The notes: generated by a model not told the origin, from the letters alone. 64,000 nt of DNA from Paraburkholderia ferrariae NBRC 106233 (GCF_000685035.1 NZ_BAYB01000002.1:372001-436000), one strand, 5' to 3'. Positions 46,084 through 55,472 are shown, numbered from the stretch's first letter. Translations and numbers: made by a program.

Positions 46084-47064
46084 GTGTCTAAAGAAACCAG
46101 GCCGGAAAGCAAACCGGAAGGCAAGCCGGTAAGCGCGGCGGCGAAAGCCGCGGGCAAGGTCGTTGTGGTCGGCAGCATCAACACCGATCTCGTCGCGCGC
46201 TCGCCGCATCTGCCGCGTCCCGGCGAAACCATCAGCGGCCACGAGTTTTCGCAGGTCGCCGGCGGCAAGGGCGCGAACCAGGCCGTGGCGGCGGCGCGCA
46301 TCGGCGCGCAGGTGGCGATGGTGGGCTGCGTGGGCGGCGACGCCAACGGCGAGCAGCGCCGGCGCGACCTCGAAGCCGAAGGCATCGACTGCACCGGCAT
46401 CGAGGTGACCGATTCGCAGCCGACCGGCGTCGCCTTGATCACGGTCTCCGACGAAGGGCAAAACACGATCGTGGTGGTGGCGGGCAGCAACGGCGCGCTG
46501 ACGCCTGAAGGCGTGCGGCGCCACGAGGCGATGCTGCGCTCGGCCGACGTGGTGGTGTGCCAGCTCGAATCGCCGTGGGACGCCGTGCATGCGACGCTCG
46601 CGCTTGCGCGGCGCCTCGGCAAGACCACCGTGCTGAATCCGGCGCCGGCCACCGAGCCGCTGCCGGCCGAGTGGATGCCGCTGATCGATTATCTCGTGCC
46701 GAACGAAGTGGAAGCCGCGATTCTCGCGGGCCTGCCGGTGGAATCCGAAAGCGGCGCGCGGCGCGCCGCGATGGAACTGCAACGCGCGGGCGCCTGCAAT
46801 GTGATCGTCACATTGGGCGCGCAGGGGGCGTATCTGCTGCGCGAAGGGGGCGAGGGCGCACACTTCGCCGCGCCCGAAGTGCAGGCCGTGGATACGACGG
46901 CGGCGGGCGACACCTTCATCGGCGTGTTCGCCGCGCAACTGGCCGCGCGTCAGCCGCTCGACGCCGCCATCGGCCTCGCGCAACGCGCGGCCGCGATTTC
47001 GGTGACGCGCGCCGGTGCCCAGCCGTCCATCCCCACGCGCGACGAAGTCGAACGCATGATCTGA
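46084..47064 (+). CDS. Ribokinase-type sugar kinase (PfkB family)
   Basis: The start is GTG with AGGAG before it, giving 326 residues with a Lys/Pro-rich N-terminal extension of about 24. The PfkB fold shows VVVVGSINTDLVARSPHLPRPG, the AGGKGANQAVAAARIG substrate loop, and the ATP/anion-hole end VDTTAAGDTFIGVFAAQLA with the catalytic Asp. It phosphorylates the sugar taken up by the ABC system upstream, 92 bases away. Ribose is the simplest substrate, but other pentoses are possible. Confidence 0.93.
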   Translation: MSKETRPESKPEGKPVSAAAKAAGKVVVVGSINTDLVARSPHLPRPGETISGHEFSQVAGGKGANQAVAAARIGAQVAMVGCVGGDANGEQRRRDLEAEGIDCTGIEVTDSQPTGVALITVSDEGQNTIVVVAGSNGALTPEGVRRHEAMLRSADVVVCQLESPWDAVHATLALARRLGKTTVLNPAPATEPLPAEWMPLIDYLVPNEVEAAILAGLPVESESGARRAAMELQRAGACNVIVTLGAQGAYLLREGGEGAHFAAPEVQAVDTTAAGDTFIGVFAAQLAARQPLDAAIGLAQRAAAISVTRAGAQPSIPTRDEVERMI

Positions 47065-47126
47065 GCGCGGCGGCGTTTTACGGACACCCCGCGGACACCC
47101 CGCGGGCGCTCTGCGGACGCTCTGCG

Positions 47127-47546
47127 CTAGCGAGCGGGGTCCCCGTCCAGCCGTGCCAGTACCTCCGCAGTCGTAGTCGTTTCGCCCAGCAGCGAGAAAA
47201 TCTTCTCCACGCTGTAGCGATGCGCCTCGATATCCAGATCGGTCATCGCATCCACAACGAGCGCGACGTTATAGCCGCGCTCGTGTTCGCGCTCGTGCGC
47301 GTTGCGTGCCGTGGACTCCACGCCCATGCTCGTAGCGACGCCGGTCAGCACGACCCGGGTCACGCCGCGTTCGCGCAGGAACGCGTCTAGCGGCATGCCG
47401 TGAAACGCACCCCAGCGGTGTTTCGTCACGCGGTAATCGTCGGGATGCGCTTCCAGCTTCGGTACGAGTTCGGTCCAGTCGGGGGGGAGCGTCATGTCAT
47501 GTTCATCGAGCGTTCGATGCGGCCCGGCGCACCGCCAGCAATTCAT
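47127..47546 (-). pseudogene. Isochorismatase-family protein lacking its N-terminal third
   Basis: The 139-residue frame carries the later part of an isochorismatase-like hydrolase: VTKHRWGAFHGMPLDAFLRE (with the catalytic Lys), VVLTGVATSMGVESTARNAHE, where a Gly stands in the usual Cys position, and VVDAMTDLDIEAHRYSVEKIF. The beta-strand with the catalytic Asp that starts these proteins (about 60-70 residues) is missing, and the first residues here, MNCWRCAGPHRTLDEHDM, do not match. It is most likely a truncated, inactive gene. Confidence 0.55.
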
Positions 47547-47662
47547 TTTTTCAGATAAACGATAAGGAATGCAGATTAATTATCGAACCCGGAGCATGCC
47601 ACGGAATGTCCTGTCTGGATAGATTCCTTTCCGAAACGGCGAGCGCTGCATCGTTCGCGGCG

Positions 47663-47995
47663 CTATGAGGCGACCGCGGTCTCGCCGCTCAGGGTCAGTT
47701 CGAGCTGGGCGCGCAGCATCATCTTGTCGGCATTGGCCGGCATGGGTCGTCCGGCCGGCCGGAACACCAGGTCGCCGCGCCGGATGGGCAGCCCGGAGAG
47801 GATGCAGCAGCCGCTATGCTTGGCGGAAATGAGCAGCCAGCGCTGCTCGCCGTAGTGGCAGCGGCCGGGCTCGACCCAGCGCAGCAGCAGTTCGTGTTCG
47901 TCGCAGGCGAACAGTGTAATCTCGGCGCCGACCCGGTCCGCCCATAGCGGGAAAGGGAAAGCCGGCCGCGCCGGCAGGGTGGGGGTGCCTTTCAT
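47663..47995 (-). CDS. DUF3331-family protein
   Basis: The 110-residue protein shows the DUF3331 pattern seen in Burkholderiaceae: LLRWVEPGRCHYGEQRWLLISAKHSGCCILSGLPIRRGDLVFRP, with three Cys that could bind a metal. Function is unknown. It overlaps the gene before it by four bases (ATGA), so the two are coupled. Confidence 0.75.
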   Translation of the reverse strand: MKGTPTLPARPAFPFPLWADRVGAEITLFACDEHELLLRWVEPGRCHYGEQRWLLISAKHSGCCILSGLPIRRGDLVFRPAGRPMPANADKMMLRAQLELTLSGETAVAS

Positions 47996-48321
47996 GGGAA
48001 GCTCGGCTCCGGCAACCAGTCTTGATCGGACTGCCTGCGCACGAGGTCGATTGCGTCGCGCAACGTCATGGCGCGCGCGCCATCCTTCGCGGCCAGAATA
48101 CGCGGCAGCGTGAAATACGTGCGGTGCGTGGGGTCGCAGTGCTGGTCGTGCGCCTGCTGGCTGAGCCAGTCGAGTCGCTCGCAGTCCGCGTTGCCCATCT
48201 GCGCCTCGGCGAGGCGCTTGCGCAGCAGGTCGAGCTCGACGGCGGCGAGCCGGATGATATCGGCGGCGTCGCCGCTCAGGGTGTCCGCGAGCGCACGGAG
48301 TTGTTCAGACTCGACGGTCAC
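47992..48321 (-). CDS. Small helical protein of unknown function, paired with DUF3331
   Basis: The 109-residue protein begins MTVESEQLRALADTLSGDAA and is mostly helical, with a ADCERLDWLSQQAHDQHCDP segment. I recognise no family. Its stop overlaps the DUF3331 start. The pair is divergent from a LysR gene at 48616. Confidence 0.65.
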   Translation of the reverse strand: MTVESEQLRALADTLSGDAADIIRLAAVELDLLRKRLAEAQMGNADCERLDWLSQQAHDQHCDPTHRTYFTLPRILAAKDGARAMTLRDAIDLVRRQSDQDWLPEPSFP

Positions 48322-48615
48322 CCGGCGTTCTCCGGCAGGTTGGCCATGGCGGGGCAGGGTGGGTTGCGGGGCGGCTTCGGTGGATGCGGGGACGAGCGAT
48401 GCCGTCCCCGCGCCTCATGGAGAGTGTCATGCCAGATCCTGCGGATGAGAGCGGGCGTTCGAGAGGCAGGCCAGGGCGCGGTGCAATCGCCGGGAATCAC
48501 GAATGCCCGTGAAAAGTGGTCTAATCAAGCTCTTTCGGAAACAGCTTAGACCGCCGTCCGGAATACCACTAGCCGGGCTGAATGGCGGGGTCTCATCCAA
48601 AATCAAGAGGAATGC

Positions 48616-49512
48616 ATGCTCGATCTGAACGAAATCTACATGTTCGTCGAGGTAGTCAAGGCCGGCAGCTTTGCCGAAGCCGCGCGGCGTCTGGGGATGC
48701 CGGCCAACACGGTAAGCCGGCACGTGCAGCAACTCGAAAGCGAGCTCAGGAGCAAGCTGATACTTCGGACTACGAGGAAACTGACGCTCACGACAGTCGG
48801 GCAGGCGTTCTACGAACAGAGCGTGCGCAATATCGAGGCGCTCGTGCTGGCGGGGCAGGCCGCGGCCGACACTTATCCCGAGCCGATCGGCCCGTTGCGC
48901 GTCGCTCTGACCGCCGACTTCTTCGAAATTTTTCCGATTTCCTGGGTCACGGAATTTCTCGAAAGCTATCCGGGCGTCAGTCTGGAGTTCGTGGTGGACA
49001 ACGCGTATCTCGACCTCATGGCGAGCGGCGTGGACGTGGCACTGCGCCCCGGCTCGATGCTTGCCGACAACGCTACGCGCCGGGTGCTTACCTCGTCGCG
49101 CAGGCGGCTCGTCGCCGCGCCGAAGTATCTGGCGGCGCGCGGCGTACCCGCGAGCCTCGACGAACTTGGGCAGCACGACTGCCTGCTGGTCTCGCGCAAT
49201 ACGGGACCCGACATCTGGGATCTGAACGGCCCGGAGGGGCACAGCGACGTCCAGGTGTATGGACGTTTTCTCGCCAGCACGTTCAATCCGGTGCGCCAGG
49301 CGGCGATCGAAGGGCTCGGCATTGCACTGCTTTTTGAGGAATTCGTGAAAAAGGACATCGAGGCCGGGTGTCTCGCGCCCGTGCTCGATCAGTACCGCTC
49401 GGACGTGTCGGACTTCTGCGCCGTGTTCCCCACCCACCGGCATATCCGGCGCATCGCGACGTTATTCGCCGAATCGGTGCAGAGCAAGATTCTGGAAATC
49501 AAGCGGAAATAA
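48616..49512 (+). CDS. LysR-family transcriptional regulator
   Basis: The 298-residue protein begins MLDLNEIYMFVEVVKAGSFAE, with the helix-turn-helix ARRLGMPANTVSRHVQQLES and the effector domain segments GPLRVALTADFFEIFPISWV and DVALRPGSM, as in the CrgA-like branch. It reads toward the acetoacetate decarboxylase gene 229 bases later and is divergent from the DUF3331 pair. Its target is not clear. Confidence 0.87.
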   Translation: MLDLNEIYMFVEVVKAGSFAEAARRLGMPANTVSRHVQQLESELRSKLILRTTRKLTLTTVGQAFYEQSVRNIEALVLAGQAAADTYPEPIGPLRVALTADFFEIFPISWVTEFLESYPGVSLEFVVDNAYLDLMASGVDVALRPGSMLADNATRRVLTSSRRRLVAAPKYLAARGVPASLDELGQHDCLLVSRNTGPDIWDLNGPEGHSDVQVYGRFLASTFNPVRQAAIEGLGIALLFEEFVKKDIEAGCLAPVLDQYRSDVSDFCAVFPTHRHIRRIATLFAESVQSKILEIKRK

Positions 49513-49740
49513 GGCAAAAAAACGCGTGACATGTCGGTGTTCGTATGGGCGCCGCTTTGCCATCTGCCGGTCGCGCGATGTTTCCGATGAGAAACCGCAC
49601 GCCGGCGAAGCGTTCTGTACGCGCCCGGAGCGTGCAACTTTATCGGTGAGGTACAGTCAACACAGGACTGCGCGCGGGCGGCCCCCGCGCGGCAGGCGTT
49701 AAAACCTCGCTGTACACGGCTAAGGCAAAGGGGAATACGG

Positions 49741-50481
49741 ATGGATGCGAATGAAGTTAGATCGAAAGCGTTTGCAATGCCGTTGACAAGCCCGGCGTTC
49801 CCGATGGGACCGTACCGCTTCGTCAACCGCGAATTCCTGATCATCACCTACCGCACCGACATCGACCGGCTGCGCGAAGTGGTGCCGGCGCCGCTCAAGG
49901 TCACCGATCCTTTTGTGCATTACGAATTCATCCGCATGCCCGACTCCACGGGTTTCGGCGACTACACCGAAAGCGGCCAGGTGATCCCGGTGGAATACAA
50001 CGGGCAGAAAGGCGGCTACACGCTCGCGATGTATCTGAACGATCATCCGCCGATTGCAGGTGGCCGCGAACTGTGGGGCTTTCCGAAGAAGCTCGCGAAT
50101 CCCACACTGGAAACGCATATCGACACGCTGCTCGGCACGCTCGACTATGGTCCCGTGCGCGTGGCCACGGGCACGATGGGCTACAAGCACAAGGAGCTCG
50201 ATATCGTCGATCAGGCCAGGCGTCTTGCGGGTCCGAATTTTCTGCTGAAGATCATTCCTCACGTGGACGGCTCGGCGCGCGTGTGCGAACTCGTGCGCTA
50301 CTACCTCGAAGACATCACGATGAAGGGCGCGTGGACGGGGCCGGCTTCGCTGGAACTTGCGCCGCACGCGCTCGCGCCCGTTGCCGATCTGCCGGTGCTG
50401 GAGATCGTGGAGGCGCGTCACCTGATGGCCGACCTCACGCTTGGGCTCGGTGAAGTGGTGTACGACTATCTGGCGCAATAA
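49741..50481 (+). CDS. adc: Acetoacetate decarboxylase
   Basis: The 246-residue protein is full length for the family. The Schiff-base lysine is K116 or K117 in [12 protein letters not shown], with [21 protein letters not shown] before it holding the conserved Glu of the active site. It converts acetoacetate to acetone and CO2 in the cytoplasm. It has no clear operon partner; a hairpin terminator follows at 50484. Members with other beta-keto acid substrates exist, so the substrate is probable and not certain. Confidence 0.92.
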   Translation: MDANEVRSKAFAMPLTSPAFPMGPYRFVNREFLIITYRTDIDRLREVVPAPLKVTDPFVHYEFIRMPDSTGFGDYTESGQVIPVEYNGQKGGYTLAMYLNDHPPIAGGRELWGFPKKLANPTLETHIDTLLGTLDYGPVRVATGTMGYKHKELDIVDQARRLAGPNFLLKIIPHVDGSARVCELVRYYLEDITMKGAWTGPASLELAPHALAPVADLPVLEIVEARHLMADLTLGLGEVVYDYLAQ

Positions 50482-50483
50482 GC

Positions 50484-50515
50484 GGGGCAACCTCATCACG
50501 CCGCGTTGCCCCTTT
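50484..50515 (+). terminator. Hairpin terminator after adc
   Basis: GGGGCAAC (50484-50491) pairs with GTTGCCCC (50505-50512), followed by only three T. Confidence 0.55.
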
Positions 50516-50634
50516 GCGCCGTTTCGTTCCGATCCGGTGCAATTTCGCCTGACCGGAAACGCCGTGCCGCTGCAGTCATCCCCGCAAGGGACATGACGCG
50601 GCGGCGCGCTCCTCATCCGCGATTCCGGCAGGGA

Positions 50635-51531
50635 TCAGCTTTCAACGCGCTTCTGCGCTTTCCGCCCGGACGCACCGAGACTGAGCACCGCGAGTAGAAC
50701 GCAGCCGATGCCGATTATCTGGCCAGGGCCAACGGGCTCCCCCAGCAGCAACGCCGCGAGCACGACCGCAGTGACCGGCGCCACCGCCGTGAACAACGCG
50801 GCTTCCGCGCCGCTTACCTTCGCCGCACCGGCGTACCAGAGCACGAATCCGCCCACAGTGGGCACGAGGGCATAGTAGGCAATGGCCGCTACCGCGCGGC
50901 TCGAAGCCGGGTGCGCCCACGGCATTTCGAAGCAGGCCGCCGTGGCGGCCACGGCGAGTCCGAACGCGGTCATGAGGGTCGAGAGCGCCAGCGGCGCGAC
51001 GGGTGTGTGCAGGCGTTTGTTGAGCAGGATGAAGAGGCTTTCGCAGATCACCGCCCCGAAAATCAGCGTGTTTCCGATAAGCGAATGCGTGCTGCCGGCA
51101 TGCGAGCGCGCAACGATGGCGAGCACTCCGCCCGCCGCAAGCGCAATGGCGAGCACGACGGCGGGCCGTGGGCGTTCTCGCAGCACGGCGATGGCGAACG
51201 TCGCGGACACCACGGGCAGCGTACCGATGATGACGCCGGCATCGGTGGCCGATGTGTAGCGCAGCCCCGAGATCAGCAGCGTCGTGTATCCGACGCTGCC
51301 CGCGCCGGCCTGCACGAACAGCAGCGCCCAGTCCTTCGGCGCGAGAATGGGCCAGGACGTGCGCGTCATACGCATCAGGACAAGGAACAGCGGCAGCGCA
51401 ATCGCAAAGCGCAGTGCCGTTGCCGTGAAGGGCGGCAGGCCGGATGCGACGATCCGGCTTGCCACCACGGTGCTGCCGACGGTGATCATCGCCAGCGTCA
51501 AATAAAGGTACCCCTGCGCTCGTTTCGACAT
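50635..51531 (-). CDS. EamA/DMT-family transporter
   Basis: The 298-residue protein has ten hydrophobic helices in two EamA repeats: the first opens AQGYLYLTLAMITVGSTVVASRIVASG, and the second ends PVTAVVLAALLLGEPVGPGQ, the usual last motif. Members export amino acids or other metabolites. The AraC regulator gene lies upstream on the same strand, 127 bases away, and may control it. Confidence 0.9.
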   Translation of the reverse strand: MSKRAQGYLYLTLAMITVGSTVVASRIVASGLPPFTATALRFAIALPLFLVLMRMTRTSWPILAPKDWALLFVQAGAGSVGYTTLLISGLRYTSATDAGVIIGTLPVVSATFAIAVLRERPRPAVVLAIALAAGGVLAIVARSHAGSTHSLIGNTLIFGAVICESLFILLNKRLHTPVAPLALSTLMTAFGLAVAATAACFEMPWAHPASSRAVAAIAYYALVPTVGGFVLWYAGAAKVSGAEAALFTAVAPVTAVVLAALLLGEPVGPGQIIGIGCVLLAVLSLGASGRKAQKRVES

Positions 51532-51658
51532 GGTCCGTGCATCGCTTTCTCGTTGCGGGAAGCGGCAGGATCGCGGAGGGCGGGCGTTGCGTCTTGAACG
51601 AAATTGCAGCCGCTGCGCTCAGGTGCGCCCGGGTGCGCCCGGTTGCGCTCAGTTGCAT

Positions 51659-52474
51659 TCAAGCGGCGCAGGCGCTGGCGTACAGGCTGGGCGAGATGCC
51701 GTAGTTGCGCACGAAGAGGCGCGTCATGTGGCTTTGGTCGGCAAAGCCGCTTGCCGCAGCCGCCTGCGCGAGCGGCACGCCTTGCGCGATGAGACGGCGC
51801 GCGCCCAGGATGCGCCGCTGCATCAGGTAGGCATGCGGCGTGAGGCCCGTGGCTCGCGAAAAGGCGCGGATGAGCTGGAACCGGCTCAGTCCGCAGTCCT
51901 GCGCGAGTTCGGCGAGGGTGAGCGGTGCAGTGGGGTCGTCGTCGATGCGGCTGCGTGCGCGGGCGATGCCTGCGGGAACCGGGACGCGCGTTTCGATGGA
52001 CGCGTCGCTGGGTGCGGCTCCGGCCAGCAACGTCAGCAGCAATGCTTCGCGCAAGGTGTCCGCATGTCCGGCCTCAGCGGCGGTCATGGCCGAATACAGC
52101 GCGAGAAAATGCTGCGCGAACTGGGGCTGGTGCATGACTGGGCGCGTGAATTCATAGCGGTGCGTGCGCCCCTCGCTCACATCGAGCATCGCGTCGGCAA
52201 CCACCCAGGGGTCGAAATAGAGCATGCGCCAGGCGCGGCCCGCGTCGCCGATGGGCATGCCGTCATGCACCTCGCCGGGATTGACCGTGATCGTGTGGCC
52301 GGGGCCGGCTTCCACCATGCCGCGCCCGCTGGCGGACTTCTGCGCACCGCGCACGATCACGCCGATCCCGAACTGATCGTGCGTGTGCCGCGCGAACGTA
52401 TGGCGCGTATCGGCCGCCACGGCTTGCACGCCGCTCGCATGGCATCGGACGATCTGGAATGGGCGCTGGGCCAT
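51659..52474 (-). CDS. AraC-family transcriptional regulator
   Basis: The ATG at 52474 gives 271 residues starting MAQRPFQIVRCHASG. An N-terminal cupin-type sensor domain (VNPGEVHDGMPIGDAGRAWRMLYF) is followed by the two helix-turn-helix units of AraC: LAELAQDCGLSRFQLIRAFSRATG and AAAASGFADQSHMTRLFVRNYG. The frame is open upstream but those residues are Arg/Pro-rich. It is probably the regulator of the EamA exporter gene just downstream. Confidence 0.9.
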   Translation of the reverse strand: MAQRPFQIVRCHASGVQAVAADTRHTFARHTHDQFGIGVIVRGAQKSASGRGMVEAGPGHTITVNPGEVHDGMPIGDAGRAWRMLYFDPWVVADAMLDVSEGRTHRYEFTRPVMHQPQFAQHFLALYSAMTAAEAGHADTLREALLLTLLAGAAPSDASIETRVPVPAGIARARSRIDDDPTAPLTLAELAQDCGLSRFQLIRAFSRATGLTPHAYLMQRRILGARRLIAQGVPLAQAAAASGFADQSHMTRLFVRNYGISPSLYASACAA

Positions 52475-52749
52475 TGGCGTTGCGTTCCGGGTGGGTTGGG
52501 GTGCCGCCGGAGGCGGCGTTCCGGGGCGTGCGGCTGCACGAGGATACGGATCGCGTCGTGGATCGCAGCGTCGCCTGTCCATTTTGCCATTTTCGTGTCA
52601 TGCCGCCGCCCATAGGCGCTTCGTAGGATAATCCGTTTTTTGCCGGGCCGCGGCGGCGTGCTCCGCCCGGCAGCCCAGGGCGTGAACAACGGTCTGCCAC
52701 GCGAGCGGACTGGCGCTCGCGCAGGTATCGAAAGATTTCAAGGTGAAGC

Positions 52750-53364
52750 ATGAAGAAGATAGCAGGTGCCCTGATTGCGGCAGGTGTGATGGCGTTTTCG
52801 GCGTCGAGCCACGCAGCGGACAACCCCGAACCGGTGTGGCTGCCGGCAACGGCCGCGACCCAGTTCCAGAACGCGCCGGCCATCGTCGAAGGCGCGCAGG
52901 GCAAGGACGTCAAGGCGACCATCTACGTCTTCATGGACCCCAACTGCATTTACTGCCACTTCGTGTGGAAGGCGCTGCAACCCTATGAGGCCGCGGGCCT
53001 CCAGGTGCACTGGATTCCGCTGGCGTTTTTGAAGCCCGACTCGGCGGGCAAGGCGGCCGCACTGCTGCAGGCGTCCGATAGCGCAGCGCTCCTGAAGAAG
53101 CTCGAACTCGGCTACAACGAGAAGGACGAGTCCGGCGGGATCGCCCCGCTTGCAACGGTGCCCGCCACCGCCCAGGCCAAGCTCGACGGCAACGCCAAAC
53201 TCTTCCAGGACCTGGGCTTTCAGGGCACGCCCACCATCATTTACCGCGGCTCGGGCGGCCGCTGGGCCGACTACGGCGGCATGCCCAAGCTGGCGATGCT
53301 GCCTGACATGCTCAACATGCCGGCGCAGCCCGTGACCGATCCGTCGCTCAAGCCGTTTCAGTAA
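52750..53364 (+). CDS. DsbC/DsbG-like thiol:disulfide interchange protein
   Basis: The 204-residue protein has a signal peptide of about 22 residues ending HAA and a thioredoxin fold with CIYC (C66, C69) in FMDPNCIYCHFVW and the cis-Pro loop GTPTIIY (P161). DsbG and DsbC shuffle or reduce disulfides in the periplasm. This protein is shorter than the usual 230-250, so the N-terminal dimerisation part is small or absent, which would affect isomerase activity. It is monocistronic, with a convergent gene overlapping its end. Confidence 0.85.
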   Translation: MKKIAGALIAAGVMAFSASSHAADNPEPVWLPATAATQFQNAPAIVEGAQGKDVKATIYVFMDPNCIYCHFVWKALQPYEAAGLQVHWIPLAFLKPDSAGKAAALLQASDSAALLKKLELGYNEKDESGGIAPLATVPATAQAKLDGNAKLFQDLGFQGTPTIIYRGSGGRWADYGGMPKLAMLPDMLNMPAQPVTDPSLKPFQ

Positions 53365-53642
53365 GCCGCTGGCGACGCGCCGCCCGCGCTGTTGCCGCGG
53401 GCTGCAAGGCGCGTCTCATTTGCGGTGCGCGCGGTATCGGCCGCGCGTTCTTCGGCCTGCACGGTCAGGGCGCTCACGCCGCGCTGCGACGCGGGCGCCC
53501 CCACCGCCGGATTGTACGAAGACGCAGGCCCGTAGCCGCTTGCGAAGGCGGGCGCGGACAGCACCGCGGTAGCGACAACGAGCGCGACGGCGGAAAGGTC
53601 CGTGCCGGGAACGAGCAACGAGAGAAGGGTACGGGATTGCAT
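53358..53642 (-). CDS. Small exported protein, DUF4148-like
   Basis: The 94-residue protein has a hydrophobic signal region ending APAFA, then SGYGPASSYNPAVGAPASQRG, which resembles small exported Burkholderia proteins of the DUF4148 kind. Its function is unknown. Its end overlaps the end of the DsbG-like gene by 7 bases on the other strand. Confidence 0.55.
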   Translation of the reverse strand: MQSRTLLSLLVPGTDLSAVALVVATAVLSAPAFASGYGPASSYNPAVGAPASQRGVSALTVQAEERAADTARTANETRLAARGNSAGGASPAAY

Positions 53643-53732
53643 GGGCGTGGCTCCGGGGATCGTTTAAATATCGGACTACGAAATAATTAACAAGGCGGGA
53701 CCGGCCGCTTGCGGGCCGGTCCCTTCGGACGC

Positions 53733-54761
53733 TTACTGCAGGCGTGCCTTCAACTGGTCGGCCAACTGCCTGGTGGCGGCCTTCGTCGGGGCGTCGTCGG
53801 CAAGTGCGTTGAGCAGGCCGAAATCGTGGATCGTGCCGTCGTAGCGGACGGTCGTGACTTCGTTGCCGGCCGCATCCAGCTTGCGGCCGTAGGCCTCGCC
53901 TTCGTCGCGCAGCACGTCGGATCCGGCCACCTGGATCAGTGCGGGCGGCAGGCCCTTCAACTCCTCTTCCGAAGCGCGCAGCGGCGAAGCGTAGATCTGG
54001 TTGCGCTGCGCGGGATCCTTCGTGTAGGCGTCCCAGAACCACTTCATCGTGTCGCGCGTGAGGAAGTGGCCGTTCGCATAAGTGCGATACGAGCCATCAT
54101 CGAAGTTCGCGTTCGTGACGGGCCACATCAGCCCCTGGAAGCGGATGGCCGGACCCTGCTTGTCCTTCGCCATGAGGCTCACGACAGCCGCCATGTTGCC
54201 GCCCACGCTGTTGCCCACCACGGCGAGCCGGCTGCCGTCCACGCCGATCTCGTTGCCATGCTGCGCGACCCACTTCGTTGCCGCATAGGCCTGATTGATG
54301 GCCACCGGGTAACGGGCTTCGGGCGAGGGCGTGTAGTTCACGAACACCGCCACTGCACCCGATTGCACGACAAGGTCGCGCACAAGGCGCTCGTGGGTGG
54401 GGAAGTCGCCCAGAATCCAGCCGCCGCCGTGGAAGAACATGAACACGGGCAGCGTGCCGCTCGCGCCTTGCGGGCGGACGATCGTGACCGGCACGCTCAT
54501 GCCGTCCTGCTCGATGGTGCGGTTCGAGACGTCGATGCCCGAGAGGTCCACCTTCACGCTGTTTTGCGCATCCACGAGCACCTGGCGCGCCTTGGCGGGC
54601 GGCAGCGTGTTGAGGGCGGGACCCGTGCTGCTGTTCAACACGTTGAGGAACGCGGACGTTACCTTGTCGGGCGCGGCATATGCCGCGGGTGTGGCCGCCG
54701 TGGCGAATGCGGCATGGGCGGCAAACAGGACAGCGAGGGTCAGCGGCTTGAGCGACTTCAT
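53733..54761 (-). CDS. Exported alpha/beta hydrolase, hormone-sensitive-lipase type
   Basis: The ATG at 54761 gives 342 residues with a signal peptide of about 30. The HSL-family oxyanion motif HGGGWILGD and the nucleophile elbow GNSVGG (Ser) are present, with the later Asp in AGSDVLRDEG and His in GTIHDFGLL completing the triad. It should hydrolyse an ester or lipid in the periplasm. It lies 46 bases after ohr on the same strand, so the two are probably one transcription unit. Confidence 0.9.
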   Translation of the reverse strand: MKSLKPLTLAVLFAAHAAFATAATPAAYAAPDKVTSAFLNVLNSSTGPALNTLPPAKARQVLVDAQNSVKVDLSGIDVSNRTIEQDGMSVPVTIVRPQGASGTLPVFMFFHGGGWILGDFPTHERLVRDLVVQSGAVAVFVNYTPSPEARYPVAINQAYAATKWVAQHGNEIGVDGSRLAVVGNSVGGNMAAVVSLMAKDKQGPAIRFQGLMWPVTNANFDDGSYRTYANGHFLTRDTMKWFWDAYTKDPAQRNQIYASPLRASEEELKGLPPALIQVAGSDVLRDEGEAYGRKLDAAGNEVTTVRYDGTIHDFGLLNALADDAPTKAATRQLADQLKARLQ

Positions 54762-54807
54762 GATTGGCTCCTTGATGAGCAGATGAGTTTTCAGATGATT
54801 CGGAGTG

Positions 54808-55233
54808 TTAAACAATCGTAAGCGTGACGTCGATGTTGCCGCGCGTCGCATTCGAATACGGGCAGACAACGTGGGCCTTCTCGACGAGCGCCTGGGCCGC
54901 CTCGCGCGGCATGCCGGGCAGCGAGATCTTCAGTTCGACTTCGATGCCGAAACCGTTCGGGATCGCGCCGATGCCCACACTGCCTTCGATTGCCACGTCG
55001 GCGGGGATCGCGATCTTCTCGCGGGCGGCGACGAACTTCATCGCGCCGAGAAAGCAGGCGCTGTAGCCTGCGGCAAACAGTTGTTCCGGATTGGCGCCCG
55101 CGCCGCCGGCACCGCCCAGTTCGCGCGGAGTGGTCAGCTTGACGTCGAGTCCGCTTTCGGGGACCACGGCGCGGCCGTCACGGCCGCCGGTAGCACGGGC
55201 ATGGGCGCGGTAGAGAACTTGTTCGATCGACAT
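54808..55233 (-). CDS. ohr: Organic hydroperoxide resistance protein Ohr
   Basis: The 141-residue protein is a typical Ohr: [18 protein letters not shown] holds C60 and [15 protein letters not shown] holds C124, the two redox Cys. Ohr reduces organic and fatty-acid hydroperoxides with electrons from lipoyl proteins. A minus-strand promoter and three dyads lie upstream, so regulation by a MarR/OhrR-type repressor is likely, but no ohrR gene is adjacent. The hydrolase gene follows in the same direction. Confidence 0.94.
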   Translation of the reverse strand: MSIEQVLYRAHARATGGRDGRAVVPESGLDVKLTTPRELGGAGGAGANPEQLFAAGYSACFLGAMKFVAAREKIAIPADVAIEGSVGIGAIPNGFGIEVELKISLPGMPREAAQALVEKAHVVCPYSNATRGNIDVTLTIV

Positions 55234-55270
55234 GGTGAAGCTCCTTGGGTGGGTGACTGGGTGGCTTTCC

Positions 55271-55296
55271 TTATCTATCTACTCAGTGATAGATAA
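55271..55296. promoter_or_regulatory. Operator-like dyad 1 upstream of ohr
   Basis: TTATCTATC (55271-55279) and GATAGATAA (55288-55296) are perfect inverted arms with an 8-base centre. It lies about 40 bases before the ohr start. Confidence 0.65.
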
Positions 55297-55338
55297 GGGG
55301 CTTCAAAAAATGGGCTTATCGCCCTTGAATTGCCTTCG

Positions 55339-55362
55339 TAAATCTACTACTAGATAGATTTA
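55339..55362. promoter_or_regulatory. Operator-like dyad 2 upstream of ohr
   Basis: TAAATCTA (55339-55346) and TAGATTTA (55355-55362) are inverted arms with the same 8-base centre as dyad 1. The DNA after both dyads is similar (55288-55315 and 55353-55380), so this module looks duplicated. Confidence 0.6.
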
Positions 55363-55443
55363 AGGCTATAAAAAATGGCTCGCGCGCTGAGGTTCGCAGT
55401 CTGTTGCCGATCTCTGCTTGCCTGCTTCGTTTCCATGGATCGA

Positions 55444-55472
55444 ACTTTATCTACCAGTAGATAGAAAGTCAA
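55444..55472 (-). promoter_or_regulatory. ohr promoter with dyad 3 inside its spacer
   Basis: On the minus strand TTGACT (55467-55472) and TAAAGT (55444-55449) are 17 bases apart, a good sigma-70 promoter aimed at ohr. The dyad TATCTA-CCAG-TAGATA (55448-55463) lies in the spacer, so a bound repressor would block it. Confidence 0.7.
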
